A stretch of DNA of 64,000 nt. Origin: WHSW01 sp963749365. GTDB taxonomy: Bacteria; Actinomycetota; Thermoleophilia; Solirubrobacterales; 70-9. Below, in pieces: positions 27,201 to 32,851 of the stretch (position 1 is the first letter of the stretch; every line of letters begins with the position of its first letter). The notes under the pieces are model-generated. The model was not told where the DNA came from, did no database searches, and worked only from the letters and a program-made list of their open reading frames with translations. The DNA lies in contig CAVVME010000004.1 of assembly GCA_963749365.1 (NCBI GenBank), forward strand, positions 248,001-312,000, given 5' to 3'. A program made the position numbers and the translations under genes.

Positions 27201-27845
27201 GGTCTGGAAGAGCAGGTCCGAGCCGCCGTCGTCGTCGCGGACGATGAAGACGACGTGGCTCGCCCCGGCGGGCCCGTCCTCGCGCACGAGCCTCGCGAAG
27301 TAGATCCCCGAGACGGCGTCGGCGGGCACCGCCCAGGACGCCGACTCGGCCCAGTTGCCGCAGTCGATCAGCCCGGTGGGCGCGTCGCTCGCGCACGCGG
27401 GCTGGCCCTGCGGCAGGGCGGCGGAGGGCTCGACGGTGGCCACCTGGCGGGCGCCGTCGCCGGCGTAATAGCCCATCCGGTAGATGTCGAGCCGGTAATC
27501 GTCCGCGTCGGTGTCGACCTTGAAGTGGACCGTCTCGCCCTGGTCGACACTGATCTCCGTGCTGAAGCCCTGGATGCTGGCCGAGCCCGAGCCGCTGACC
27601 TCCCACTCGCTCGCCGGGTCACCGGGCTTCGAGTTCTCGCAGACGATCTCGTTCGCGATCGGCGGGTCGCAGGGAGCGGCGTGCGCGGTCGCCGGACTGA
27701 GCGCCGACACCGCCGCGAACGCGAGCATGGCGACGGCCAGCGCGATCGCTGCAGCCGTCGCCTCGCTCGGTCTCCGGTGACCGCGAGTCCCGTGGAACAC
27801 CCACATGCCAGACCCCAATCTTCCGAGCGAGCGGCCATTTCGCAT
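18249..27845 (-). CDS. giant secreted multidomain protein (DMFase-beta-like, DUF4082, deacetylase-like, lectin-like repeats)
   Basis: About 3,198 residues. Signal peptide to about residue 60. Then an N,N-dimethylformamidase beta-subunit-like domain (80-545), an Ig-like domain (552-648), DUF4082 (655-812) and an SbsA-type Ig domain (815-923). A ThuA/amidotransferase-like part follows (935-1165), then a NodB-deacetylase-like part with TGDDH and FEVGLH (1178-1518), and fibronectin III (1525-1608). Next are three modules of a concanavalin-like (LamG/DUF1080-like) domain plus Big_5 (from 1618, 2031 and 2438), a cadherin/VCBS-like domain (2741-2838), an Ig-like domain, and three 88-residue Ig repeats at the C-terminus. 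There is no membrane anchor or sorting motif. ATG 27845 is used; ATG 27806 is also possible. A role in extracellular glycan or amide breakdown is likely but unproven. Confidence 0.85.
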   Translation of the reverse strand: MRNGRSLGRLGSGMWVFHGTRGHRRPSEATAAAIALAVAMLAFAAVSALSPATAHAAPCDPPIANEIVCENSKPGDPASEWEVSGSGSASIQGFSTEISVDQGETVHFKVDTDADDYRLDIYRMGYYAGDGARQVATVEPSAALPQGQPACASDAPTGLIDCGNWAESASWAVPADAVSGIYFARLVREDGPAGASHVVFIVRDDDGGSDLLFQTMDTTWQAYNQYGGNSLYTGSPAGRAYKVSYNRPFTTRGPTPEDWVFNAEYPMVRYLERNGYDVSYFTGVDSDRSGAEILEHEAFLSVGHDEYWSGGQRSNVEAARDAGVDLAFFSGNEVFWKTRWEDSIAGPATDHRTLVSYKETHPTGIDDPTDTWTGTWRDDRPINPEGPNPENALTGTMFRVNSGTSAIEVPAADGKMRLWRNTAVAALGAGQTETLAANTLGYEWDEAPGNDARPAGLVHLSSTTRSGVEVLQDNGSTYGSGTATHHLTQYRAPSGALVFGAGTIQWAWGLDGVHDRGGSTPDPDMQQATVNLLADMGSQPDTLQPGLVAATASTDAAAPSSQVTAPGNAAEVPANQQTVISGIATDAGGGEVGAVEVSIDGGPWRPAEGRGSWTYAWTPNATGQATIRTRAADDSGNLETPGPGIVVEVVPASCPCSIWSESVVPPIESDPGAVELGVKFRSDVAGEITGLRFYKGAANTGTHVGHLWTAGGALLAQATFSGESASGWQQVEFATPVAIDAATTYVASYHAPNGNYAATNGYFSGQGADSPPLHALADGLDGANGVYNYGPAGVFPTSTFESSNYWVDVVFDDDTGPDTTPPEITSVAPPAGGTGAPTSTNVTATFNEAINPATINGANFELRDSSNATVPSTVTYSGASRTATLDPDGALASSATYTATIKGGTGGVADTAGNERLSDHSWSFTTAAPPPPPPDEGPGGPILVVGNSANPFSRYYAEILRAEGLNEFNVTDLSGVDASTLAGYDVVILGETALSAGQVQTFSDWVTGGGNLIAMRPDPQLAGLLGLTDIGSDLPEGYIQVDTGSSPGAGIVGETMQFHGTADRYDATGATTVATLYSNATTATSNPAVTLRSVGVNGGQAAAFTYDLARSVVYTRQGNPAWAGQSRDGQAGPIRSDNLFFGAAAGDPQPDWVDRDKVAIPQADEQQRLLANLIGELNLDRKPLPRFWYFPRAEEAVVVMTGDDHAGGGTAGRFDQYSALSPAGCSVADWECVRGTSYVYPNSPLTDGQAATYNAAGFEVGLHQTTNCANFTPASLDQGYDDQLADFASEYPSVPAPSTNRTHCIAWSDWASQPKVELDHGIRFDTNYYYWPPEWVDDTPGLFTGSGMPMRFADLDGSMIDVYQGTTQMTDESGQSFPFTANTLLDRALGSEGYYGAFVANMHTDSPSSSGSDAIVSSALARGVPVVSSRQMLEWLDGRNGSSFDGIAWSGNQLSFTIEVGAGANGLRAMVPVSSEAGALTGVTRDGNPVATTNQTIKGVEYAFVEALPGDYEATYDVDGTGPAISNVAHTAGAESATITWDTNEPSDSRVDYGTSPSALTSSESSAALATSHSIELDDLAANTTYYYRVTSADGAANSTTDPAAAEPPRSFSTPAAGLTDTTAADFAAGSPGADGYVAETADGEVTLKPAVGEEFSGAFGLPSGWSSATWESQGGGAGGSATVSGGSLHANGALAGTNATFGPGRALEFAATFGAAPFQHVGFSDNFNSAWAIFSTNNVTGQVFARTNTGSAQINTPIAGSLIGSEHRYRIEWDAGEVRFYVDGAPVATHSASFGPAMNVAASDFNAGGPEVAVDWLRMSPYPAAADFDSRVFDAGEQVTWQALSWVAETPAGTGVALSVRTGNTPTPDGSWSGFAPVGSSGGPIGASSRYLQYRATLTSTDASRTPSLGEVSATYGIGGDTTPPTISQRTPAPGATGVGRTSDVEATFSEPLDPATVDGTSFRLRAEGASSDVPATVSYAANTATLDPDADLDPATTYEVTVAGSVEDAAGNPLGADDTWTFATGGLSLIDTTSADFGGGATGADTYLAETGDGEVTLRPAAGAEFGGGSLPGDWTSAPWSGGGSATVSGGRLHVNGASAGTAATYAAGRALEFSATFTAAPFQTAGFATDLNAPPWATFSTKGDSLFYARTHNGSTSTDTPLPTSLLGSEHRYRIEWDAGEVRFFVDGAPVATHTLGFGDQMRPLTSDFEPGGGELSLDWLRMSPYPGSGSFDSRVLDAGQSSDWGALAYDTTTPAGTGVALSVRTGDTPTPDGTWSAFAPVANGGDIPGSSRYIQYRAALSSSDTGRTPELAQVSVGFAAGPPDETPPTISERTPAPGATGVGAGANVAVEFSEVMDPATIDGSTVRLRKQGAGSDVAASVSYAGATATLDPDTDLDLASTYEVTVAGSVEDAAGNPLGADDTWTFTTGGPGVGFTDTTFADFSAGDTGADAYVSETGDGEVTLKPAVGAEFSGGPGLPTGWSSTTWESQGGGAGGSATVSGGSLHVDGAFAGTDATFGPAQRVEFAATFAGAPFQHVGLSDNFNSAWAIFSTNTTSDQLFARTNTGAAVINTPLPGSLLGSEHRYRIEWDLSEVRFYVDGGLVATHAATIGTAMNFAASDFNAGGPEVAVDWLRMGPYPAAATFDSRVFDAGAGGADWGALSWDATTPAGTGVALSVRTGETPTPDASWSAFAPVASSGGDVAGNSRYLQYRAELTTTDPSTTPVLEQVSVGGTQDIAPTAVDDAATVEEDSDATPIDVLANDTDTDGGSKLIASATEPANGTVVVAPDGLSLSYEPDADYCNDPGAEPTDDFTYTLNGGSEATVAATVTCVEDAPDAPTITGTSPASPANDTEPEVQGTLGGGSPTDVRLYASADCTGPVAATGTAAEFTAGGITITVGDNTTTPISAIAVGESDSSCSNTISYVEDSTAPNALIDSGPAGLTNNPSPSFAFHSSEPGSSFECRLDASTGGTWAPCSSPKDYVGLAQGPHKFEVRAIDAAGNADPTPAARTFNVDTTPPNTLIDSGPAGLTNNASPSFTFHSPQPNVTFECRLDASTGGTWAPCSSPKVYTALAQGPHKFEVRAIDAAGNADPTPAVRTFNVDTIPPNTLIDSGPVGPTSNASPSFTFHSPQPNTSFECRLDPATGGTWEPCSSPKGYTGLAQGKHRFEVRAIDAAGNADPSPAVRSFSVVP
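18252..19043 (-). repeat. three tandem 264-bp coding repeats
   Basis: The block ttgggcgagctgca starts at 18361, 18625 and 18889, exactly 264 bases apart, and the surrounding DNA is nearly identical between copies. Each encodes one 88-residue Ig-like unit (TPPNTLIDSGP, FECRLDASTGG, FEVRAIDAAGNADP). Recent tandem duplication is likely. Confidence 0.85.
19620..22995 (-). repeat. three tandem ~1.2-kb coding repeats
   Basis: The marker cgatccggtagcggtgctcgga begins at 20069, 21311 and 22529 (1,242 and 1,218 bases apart). Each unit encodes a concanavalin-like domain (LGSEHRYRIEW) followed by a Fn/Ig-type segment and a Big_5 domain (SERTPAPGATGVG in copies 1-2 type units). The first and third are closest to each other. 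Confidence 0.8.
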
Positions 27846-27904
27846 GAGTAAAGACCGCAAGCTCGGAATTTGCTCGCGGATTGCTCATCAATCCCCAACC
27901 TCTA

Positions 27905-27924
27905 CCCCAGGCTTAGGTCTGGGG
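27905..27924 (-). terminator. hairpin downstream of the HD-domain gene
   Basis: CCCCAGGC-TTAG-GTCTGGGG: eight paired bases (one G-T) around a tetraloop, 17 bases after the HD gene stop and before the giant gene on the same strand. No T-run. It may end the HD transcript or act as an RNA leader structure. Confidence 0.4.
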
Positions 27925-27941
27925 CGACGGTGAAGCTAGGC

Positions 27942-28496
27942 TCAGTCCAGGTAGCGCGGCTCGGCGAAGACCCGGCGAAGCAACGGCTCGAACGACTCCA
28001 ACGGCAGCGAGTCGTAGGCGGGATCGAAGCAGTTCTGGTCGTAGAGCTCGCAGAACTCGGCGCAGTTGTGGAACCATTCGTGCTCGCGGTAGCGCTCGCG
28101 GGCGTCGGGGTCCTCGCCGGTCTGGCGACCGTAGTAGTACTGCTGGAAGACCCCGTGGTGGGCGATCACCCAGCAGATCCGCGGCTCGACGTAGGGGCGC
28201 AGGATCGCCGCGACCATCTCGCCGTGCGTGTACGGGGCGAGCTCGTCGCCGATGTCGTGCACGAGCGCCGCGGCGACGTACTCGTCCGAGCGGCCGTCGC
28301 GCTGGGCCCGGGTCGCGGACTGAAGCGAGTGCTCGCAGCGCGAGACCTGATAGCCGCCGAACGAGTGCTCGAGCGCCCGCACCGCGGCCAGCAGCCGGTC
28401 GGGGAGCCGCTCGATGTACTCGCTCTCGAGCCGCTCGAGCAGCTCGTAGTCCTCGGGGGTCCCGTCCGCCATCGCCGTGAAGCCGACCGTCTGCAT
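27942..28496 (-). CDS. HD-domain protein, PhnZ-like diiron oxygenase candidate
   Basis: 184 residues. ATG 28496 has GGAGG 5 bases upstream. It carries the ligand set of PhnZ-type mixed-valent diiron HD proteins in order: HSLQSA, the HD pair in LVHDIGD, a His in PYTHGEM, IAHHGVFQ, and the late Asp in CELYDQNCFDPAY. PhnZ cleaves the C-P bond of 2-amino-1-hydroxyethylphosphonate; myo-inositol oxygenase is a relative. No phosphonate genes are nearby, so the substrate is unknown. Divergent from the NTF2-like gene. Confidence 0.75.
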   Translation of the reverse strand: MQTVGFTAMADGTPEDYELLERLESEYIERLPDRLLAAVRALEHSFGGYQVSRCEHSLQSATRAQRDGRSDEYVAAALVHDIGDELAPYTHGEMVAAILRPYVEPRICWVIAHHGVFQQYYYGRQTGEDPDARERYREHEWFHNCAEFCELYDQNCFDPAYDSLPLESFEPLLRRVFAEPRYLD

Positions 28497-28525
28497 CGTC
28501 ACCTCCGTCTCGGGGTCGACCAGGA

Positions 28526-28531
28526 TACGAT
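28526..28531 (+). promoter_or_regulatory. -10 box TACGAT (GGATACGATCGC) before GTG 28538
   Basis: TACGAT followed by CGCTTG and GTG. The 12-base context GGATACGATCGC recurs identically before the acyltransferase start at 30070. Confidence 0.55.
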
Positions 28532-28537
28532 CGCTTG

Positions 28538-29008
28538 GTGGTCGAGGCGAGCGCCAACGCGGAGCTGATCGATCGCTTCTACACCGCCTTCGCCCGCCGC
28601 GACCACGAGGCGATGGCCGGCTGCTACACAGCGGACGCGACTTTCACCGACCCCGTGTTCCAGGATCTCCGCGGAGACGAGGTGCGGGCGATGTGGCGGA
28701 TGCTCTGCGAGCGCGGCGCCGACCTCGAGCTCAGCCACTCGGCGATCGAGACCGAGGGCGATCGCGGCTCGGCCCATTGGGTCGCCGACTACACGTTCAG
28801 CGGCACCGGCCGGGCGGTCCACAACGAGATCGACGCCGGCTTCAGGTTCGAGGACGGGCTGATCGCCGAGCACCGAGACTCCTTCGACCTCTGGCGCTGG
28901 GCGCGCCAGGCGCTTGGGCCGGTCGGCGTCCTGCTCGGCTGGTCGCCGCCGGTGCAGGCGAAGATCCGCAGCCAGGCGCGTGCCAGCCTGGACGAGTTCA
29001 GGCGCTAG
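28538..29008 (+). CDS. NTF2-like / SnoaL-like protein
   Basis: 156 residues from GTG 28538 (TTG 28535 is closer to the -10 box and less likely). LIDRFYTAFARRDHEAMAGCY, ATFTDPVFQDLRGDEVRAMW and DYTFSGTGRAVHNEIDAGFRF are the family's strand-helix landmarks. The extra C-terminal helix region (ALGPVGVLLGWSPPVQAKIR) is common in this subgroup. Its 3' end overlaps the MBL gene on the other strand by 11 bases. Function unknown. Confidence 0.8.
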   Translation: MVEASANAELIDRFYTAFARRDHEAMAGCYTADATFTDPVFQDLRGDEVRAMWRMLCERGADLELSHSAIETEGDRGSAHWVADYTFSGTGRAVHNEIDAGFRFEDGLIAEHRDSFDLWRWARQALGPVGVLLGWSPPVQAKIRSQARASLDEFRR

Positions 29009-30005
29009 CCCGCTGCCAGCGGCGCGGGTCCTCGCCCTCGAGCTCGACCAGCTCGCCGCGGATCTCCAGGTGATCGATGTAGGAGCGGGCGAGCTGCAGG
29101 CCCCAGACGGTGGTCGCCTGGCTCAGGTTGTCGGCGCCGATCAGGTCGGCGACGATCTCGAACGCCGTTCGCGGCCCGGCGGCGAATGCCTCGCGGACCC
29201 GGTCGAGCTGCTCGGCGAGCTCGCGGCGGTTGGCGGCGGCCTTGGCGGGCAGGTCGCGGAACGTGCGGCCGTGCCCGGCCAGGCAGAGGGTCGTCTCCAG
29301 CGCCTCAACCGTCTCGAGCCCGAGCAGAAACTCGGCCACGGGGTCGGGCGTGTGGCCGTAGTCGAAGAACAGTGAGACGCGGCCCAACAGGTGGTCGCCC
29401 GAGATCAGCATCCCGGTCTCGGGCTGGTGCAGGACGACATGCGAGGGCGCATGCCCGGGGGTCTCGTGCACGTGCCAGGCGCCGAGGTCGGTCTCGACCC
29501 GCACCCCGGCCACGAGCGGGCGATCGGGCGCCACCGCACGGGCGATCCCGGTGTCCTCGCCGCGGCGTGAGCGCTCGTAGAGCTTCAGCCCCGCCGCCGG
29601 CACGCCGCTCTGCCGCGCGACCTCGAGCCGCCGGTCGAGCGCCGCGTCGGGATCCTCCGCCAACCCGCGGACGTGCTCCCACGCCGGGTGGATCCAGAGC
29701 TCGCAGCCGGCGGTGTCGACGATCGGGCCCGCGAGGCCGTAGTGATCGGTGTGGGCGTGCGTGCAGACGACCAGCCGCACGTCATCGATCCGCAGCCCGG
29801 CCTGGGCGAGCGCGAGCTCGAGCTGGCGCATCCCGTCCTCGGTCGCCATCCCGGTGTCGAACAAGACCACCCCGTCGCCGGCTCGGATCGCGAACGCGTT
29901 CACGTGCGGGACACCGGGCCAGGGCAGTGGCAGGCGCAGACGCCAGAGCCCCGGCACTACCCGCTCGCCGCGGCCGAGCTCGCGGCGTCGGGCGGGCTCG
30001 CTCAT
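28998..30005 (-). CDS. MBL-fold metallo-hydrolase
   Basis: 335 residues from ATG 30005. The zinc-site motif is THAHTDH (about 83-89), with further ligands in PGHAPSH, SGDH and AGHG, giving the full glyoxalase-II/beta-lactamase-type set. The C-terminal helical domain (about 240-335) with RRELAEQLDRVREAF resembles LACTB2-like and other thioester hydrolases. The neighbouring acyltransferase gene starts divergently 64 bases away, so an acyl-thioester substrate is plausible but not shown. A longer in-frame extension to 30269 is antisense to the acyltransferase and is rejected. Confidence 0.85.
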   Translation of the reverse strand: MSEPARRRELGRGERVVPGLWRLRLPLPWPGVPHVNAFAIRAGDGVVLFDTGMATEDGMRQLELALAQAGLRIDDVRLVVCTHAHTDHYGLAGPIVDTAGCELWIHPAWEHVRGLAEDPDAALDRRLEVARQSGVPAAGLKLYERSRRGEDTGIARAVAPDRPLVAGVRVETDLGAWHVHETPGHAPSHVVLHQPETGMLISGDHLLGRVSLFFDYGHTPDPVAEFLLGLETVEALETTLCLAGHGRTFRDLPAKAAANRRELAEQLDRVREAFAAGPRTAFEIVADLIGADNLSQATTVWGLQLARSYIDHLEIRGELVELEGEDPRRWQRASA

Positions 30006-30054
30006 CGGCGCATGCTCGCAGGCGCGCAAGGCGGGAGAAACGCTCGCGCGCGGA

Positions 30055-30060
30055 TACGAT
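30055..30060 (+). promoter_or_regulatory. -10 box TACGAT (GGATACGATCGC) before TTG 30070
   Basis: TACGAT lies 9 bases before TTG 30070; the surrounding GGATACGATCGC is identical to the box at 28526-28531. Confidence 0.5.
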
Positions 30061-30069
30061 CGCGGCGCC

Positions 30070-31458
30070 TTGACCGACCGGCTCTCCGCCTCGGACATGT
30101 CGTCGCTGCTCGCCGAGCGCGGGCCGATCCACGTCCACGTCGGAGCGACGATCGTGATCGAGGGAGACCCGCCGGAGTTCGAGCGCCTGCTCGAGCACGT
30201 CGAGGCGCGGCTCGCCCTGGTGCCGCGCTTTCGCCAGCGGGTCACCCCCACCCCGCTCGATCTCAGCAACCCGGTCTGGACCGACGACCCGCGCTTCGAC
30301 CTTCGCTGGCACGTGCGTCGCGTCGCCCTTCCCGCGCCCGGGGGGCGGGGCGAGCTGCGTGAGCTGGTCGGCCGGGTGATGTCCGAGCCGCTCGACTTCA
30401 GCCGGCCGCTGTGGCAGCTCTACCTGGTCGAGGAGCTCGAGGGCGGGCGTCACGCGCTGGTCAACAAGACCCACCACGCACTCGTCGACGGCGTCGCCGC
30501 GATCGACGTCGGAACCGTGATCCTCGACCCGAGTCCCGACGGCGCCGAGGTCGAGCTCCCCGACGGCGAATGGGACCCGGAGCAGCCGAGTCCCGAGCTG
30601 CTCTTCGTCCGCGCGGCCTCCGATCGCATCCGGGCGCCTTTGCGCGCCGCCCGCAAGGCCGCGCTCGAAGCGCTGACCACGCCGCGGGAGACCGCCGGAC
30701 GGGTGATGCGGACCGCGGAGTCCTTCACCGCGCTCGCCGCCAGCGCCCCGAGTGCGCCGCGGACCTTCCTCAACGAGGAGATCGGGCGCGATCGCCGGGT
30801 CGCCTACGTCGACACGACTCTTGACGGCTTGAAGGCGGCGCGCGGCGACGGTGGGGCCACCGTCAACGACGTGATCCTCTCGGTCGCCGCCGGGGCCCTG
30901 CGACGCTGCTTCGAGCGCCGCGACGAGACGATGCCCGAGCACGTGGTCGCGCTGGTGCCGATGAGCGTTCGCCGCCCCGACGAGGAGCTCGAGCTCGGCA
31001 ACCGGATCGCGACCCTGCTCGTCCGCCTGCCGCTCGCCGAAGCAGACCCCGCCGCCCGGCTGGAGCTGATCCACGCCGAGACGAGCAGGCTCAAGGCCTC
31101 CGAGCAGGCGCGGGCGGCGTCGCTGGTGATCGAGGCGACCGGCTGGACGCCGCCGACCGTGAACCGGGTGCTCGCCGACGCGATCTCGCGACCACTGTCG
31201 TGGAATCTGACCGTGTCCAACGTTCCCGGCCCGCAGGTCCCGTTTTACGTGCTCGGGAAGCGGATCGAGGCGATCTACCCCTTCGTCCCCCTTTCACCCC
31301 AACATCACGCCCTGTCGATCGGGGTCCTGAGCTACGACGGCGGCGTCTTCTTCGGCCTCGCCGGCGACCGGGACCTGCTCGCCGACATCGACGAGCTCGC
31401 CGCCGACCTCGAGGCGGCGCTGAACGAGCAGCTTCGCGCCGCAGGTCCTGACGGTTAG
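30070..31458 (+). CDS. WS/DGAT-type O-acyltransferase (wax ester / triacylglycerol synthesis)
   Basis: 462 residues from TTG 30070 (LTDRLSASDMSSLL). The catalytic motif HHALVDG is at about 135-141, and the WS/DGAT C-terminal domain shows NDVILSVAAGALR, ELGNRIATLLVRLP and the conserved NVPGP in LTVSNVPGPQVPFYVLGKRI. The enzyme joins acyl-CoA to long-chain alcohols or diacylglycerol for storage lipid at the membrane. The 3' end shares four bases (TTAG) with the stop of the convergent response-regulator gene. Confidence 0.9.
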   Translation: MTDRLSASDMSSLLAERGPIHVHVGATIVIEGDPPEFERLLEHVEARLALVPRFRQRVTPTPLDLSNPVWTDDPRFDLRWHVRRVALPAPGGRGELRELVGRVMSEPLDFSRPLWQLYLVEELEGGRHALVNKTHHALVDGVAAIDVGTVILDPSPDGAEVELPDGEWDPEQPSPELLFVRAASDRIRAPLRAARKAALEALTTPRETAGRVMRTAESFTALAASAPSAPRTFLNEEIGRDRRVAYVDTTLDGLKAARGDGGATVNDVILSVAAGALRRCFERRDETMPEHVVALVPMSVRRPDEELELGNRIATLLVRLPLAEADPAARLELIHAETSRLKASEQARAASLVIEATGWTPPTVNRVLADAISRPLSWNLTVSNVPGPQVPFYVLGKRIEAIYPFVPLSPQHHALSIGVLSYDGGVFFGLAGDRDLLADIDELAADLEAALNEQLRAAGPDG

Positions 31459-32096
31459 TCCAATGCGTGCCTGGTAGCCCAACTGGCGAGCTCAGCGCGG
31501 CGGCGGATCCCGGTCTTGCGCCGAATCGCGGTGAGATGGTTCTGCACGGTGCGGACCGAGCGCGAGAGCAGCTCGGCCGTCTCCTTGTCGGTGTGTCCCT
31601 GGGCGACCAGCGCGAGCACCTGTCGCTCCCGGGACGTGAGCAGCCGGCGGGCCGTCGCGTGCCCGGCGGGCGCGATCTGTGGGAAGTCGCGCAGCAGGTC
31701 CTCGGTCGTCGACTGGTCGAAGACCGCGCCACCGCCGAACACGGTGACGATCGCATCGCGTAGGTCCCGGGGGCTCGCCCGCTTGGTCACGTAGCCGCGG
31801 GCTCCCGCCGCCGCTGCGTCGCGCATCGTGTCGATCTTCTCGATCGCGGTGATCACCAGCACCGCGACTCCGTCGGCCTCGGCAACGAGCCGCTTGATCA
31901 GCTCGATGCCGTCGTCGTCGCCGAGGCGCAGGTCGAGCAGGATCACATCCGGGCTCAGCGCTCGAACGCGCTCGAGCGCCTCGGAGGCGTTGGCGGCCTC
32001 CCCGACCACTCGAATCGCTGGATCGATGCGCAGCACCGAGGCGATCCCCTGCCGGACGAGGGGGAAGTCATCGACGATCAGGACGGCGATGTCCAT
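31455..32096 (-). CDS. NarL/FixJ-family response regulator
   Basis: 213 residues from ATG 32096. Receiver domain 1-120: IVDD acidic pair, LLDLRLGDDDG with the phospho-Asp, and Lys in VTKRAS. LuxR-type HTH about 148-213: LTSRERQVLALVAQGHTDKETAELLSRSVRTVQ (split motif). It is a paralogue of the next gene, of the same length and with matching endings (ELASWATRHALD versus EIARWAVINSLG), so the two arose by duplication. Both probably respond to the kinase encoded divergently at 32852. Confidence 0.9.
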   Translation of the reverse strand: MDIAVLIVDDFPLVRQGIASVLRIDPAIRVVGEAANASEALERVRALSPDVILLDLRLGDDDGIELIKRLVAEADGVAVLVITAIEKIDTMRDAAAAGARGYVTKRASPRDLRDAIVTVFGGGAVFDQSTTEDLLRDFPQIAPAGHATARRLLTSRERQVLALVAQGHTDKETAELLSRSVRTVQNHLTAIRRKTGIRRRAELASWATRHALD

Positions 32097-32134
32097 CGCC
32101 GCAGCTGTCCGGGCCCGGGGCCCGGGGCCGCCCC

Positions 32135-32776
32135 TCATCCGAGCGAGTTGATGACTGCCCAGCGGGCGATCTCGGATCGACGCGAGAGGCCGGTCATCCG
32201 CTTGATCTCGGCGAGCTCGTACTGCACCGTCCGCAGCGAGACGAAGAGCCGCTGGGCGATCTCGGCGTCCGTCAACCCGGTGCTGATGTGGCGGACGACG
32301 ATTCGCTGGCGGCCGGTCAGCGTCGGCCGCTCGCTCGAGGCGTCCGCGGCCCGCGCGAGAGCGTGCTCGGGCGACCGCCCGCCGGCCAGGGAACGCGCGA
32401 GCACCACGCCACCACGGTGCACCTCGCCCACGGCTTCGCACAGATCCTCGACCGAGCTCTGCTTGGTCAGATAGCCGACCGCACCGGCCGCGATCGCCGC
32501 ATCGAGGTTGTCGGGATTCGCGTTCGCCGTCAGGATCATCACCCGGACATCGGGAAGCTGCTCGCGAAACGCATCGAGGGCCTCCATGCCTCCCTGACCG
32601 GACATCCGGAGGTCGAGAATGACCACGTCCGGGCGCAGCCGGCGGGCCTGCTCGAGCGCCTCCCGCCCATCGGACGCGTGGCTCACCACCTCGATCTCGG
32701 GGTCTGCCCGCAACGCACTCTCGATCCCGGCCCGCACGAGCTCGAAGTCGTCGGCGATCAGGACGCGGACGCTCAT
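32135..32776 (-). CDS. NarL/FixJ-family response regulator
   Basis: 213 residues from ATG 32776. The receiver has IADDFELV, phospho-Asp in ILDLRMSGQGG and Lys in LTKQSS. The output HTH (about 150-213) contains LTDAEIAQRLFVSLRTVQYELAEI. It precedes its paralogue (31455-32096) by 38 bases on the same strand, a probable two-gene operon. It is divergent from the histidine kinase gene with 75 bases between starts, where a shared control region would lie. Confidence 0.9.
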   Translation of the reverse strand: MSVRVLIADDFELVRAGIESALRADPEIEVVSHASDGREALEQARRLRPDVVILDLRMSGQGGMEALDAFREQLPDVRVMILTANANPDNLDAAIAAGAVGYLTKQSSVEDLCEAVGEVHRGGVVLARSLAGGRSPEHALARAADASSERPTLTGRQRIVVRHISTGLTDAEIAQRLFVSLRTVQYELAEIKRMTGLSRRSEIARWAVINSLG

Positions 32777-32835
32777 CCGGCGCCCTCCCGCTTGCAGCCG
32801 TGCGCGGCGGGGTGGGCCCGACGCCCACCCGGTGC

Positions 32836-32841
32836 TACCGT
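32836..32841 (+). promoter_or_regulatory. extended -10 TGCTACCGT before the kinase gene
   Basis: TG-C-TACCGT is an extended -10 form, 10 bases before ATG 32852 and inside the 75-base divergent region shared with the response regulators. Confidence 0.4.
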
Positions 32842-32851
32842 GCTAACCCGG

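Noticed and set aside
28998..30269. Longer start for the MBL hydrolase at 30269
   Set aside because: The extra 88 residues have low-complexity shadow composition and are antisense to the start of the acyltransferase; the domain begins just after ATG 30005.
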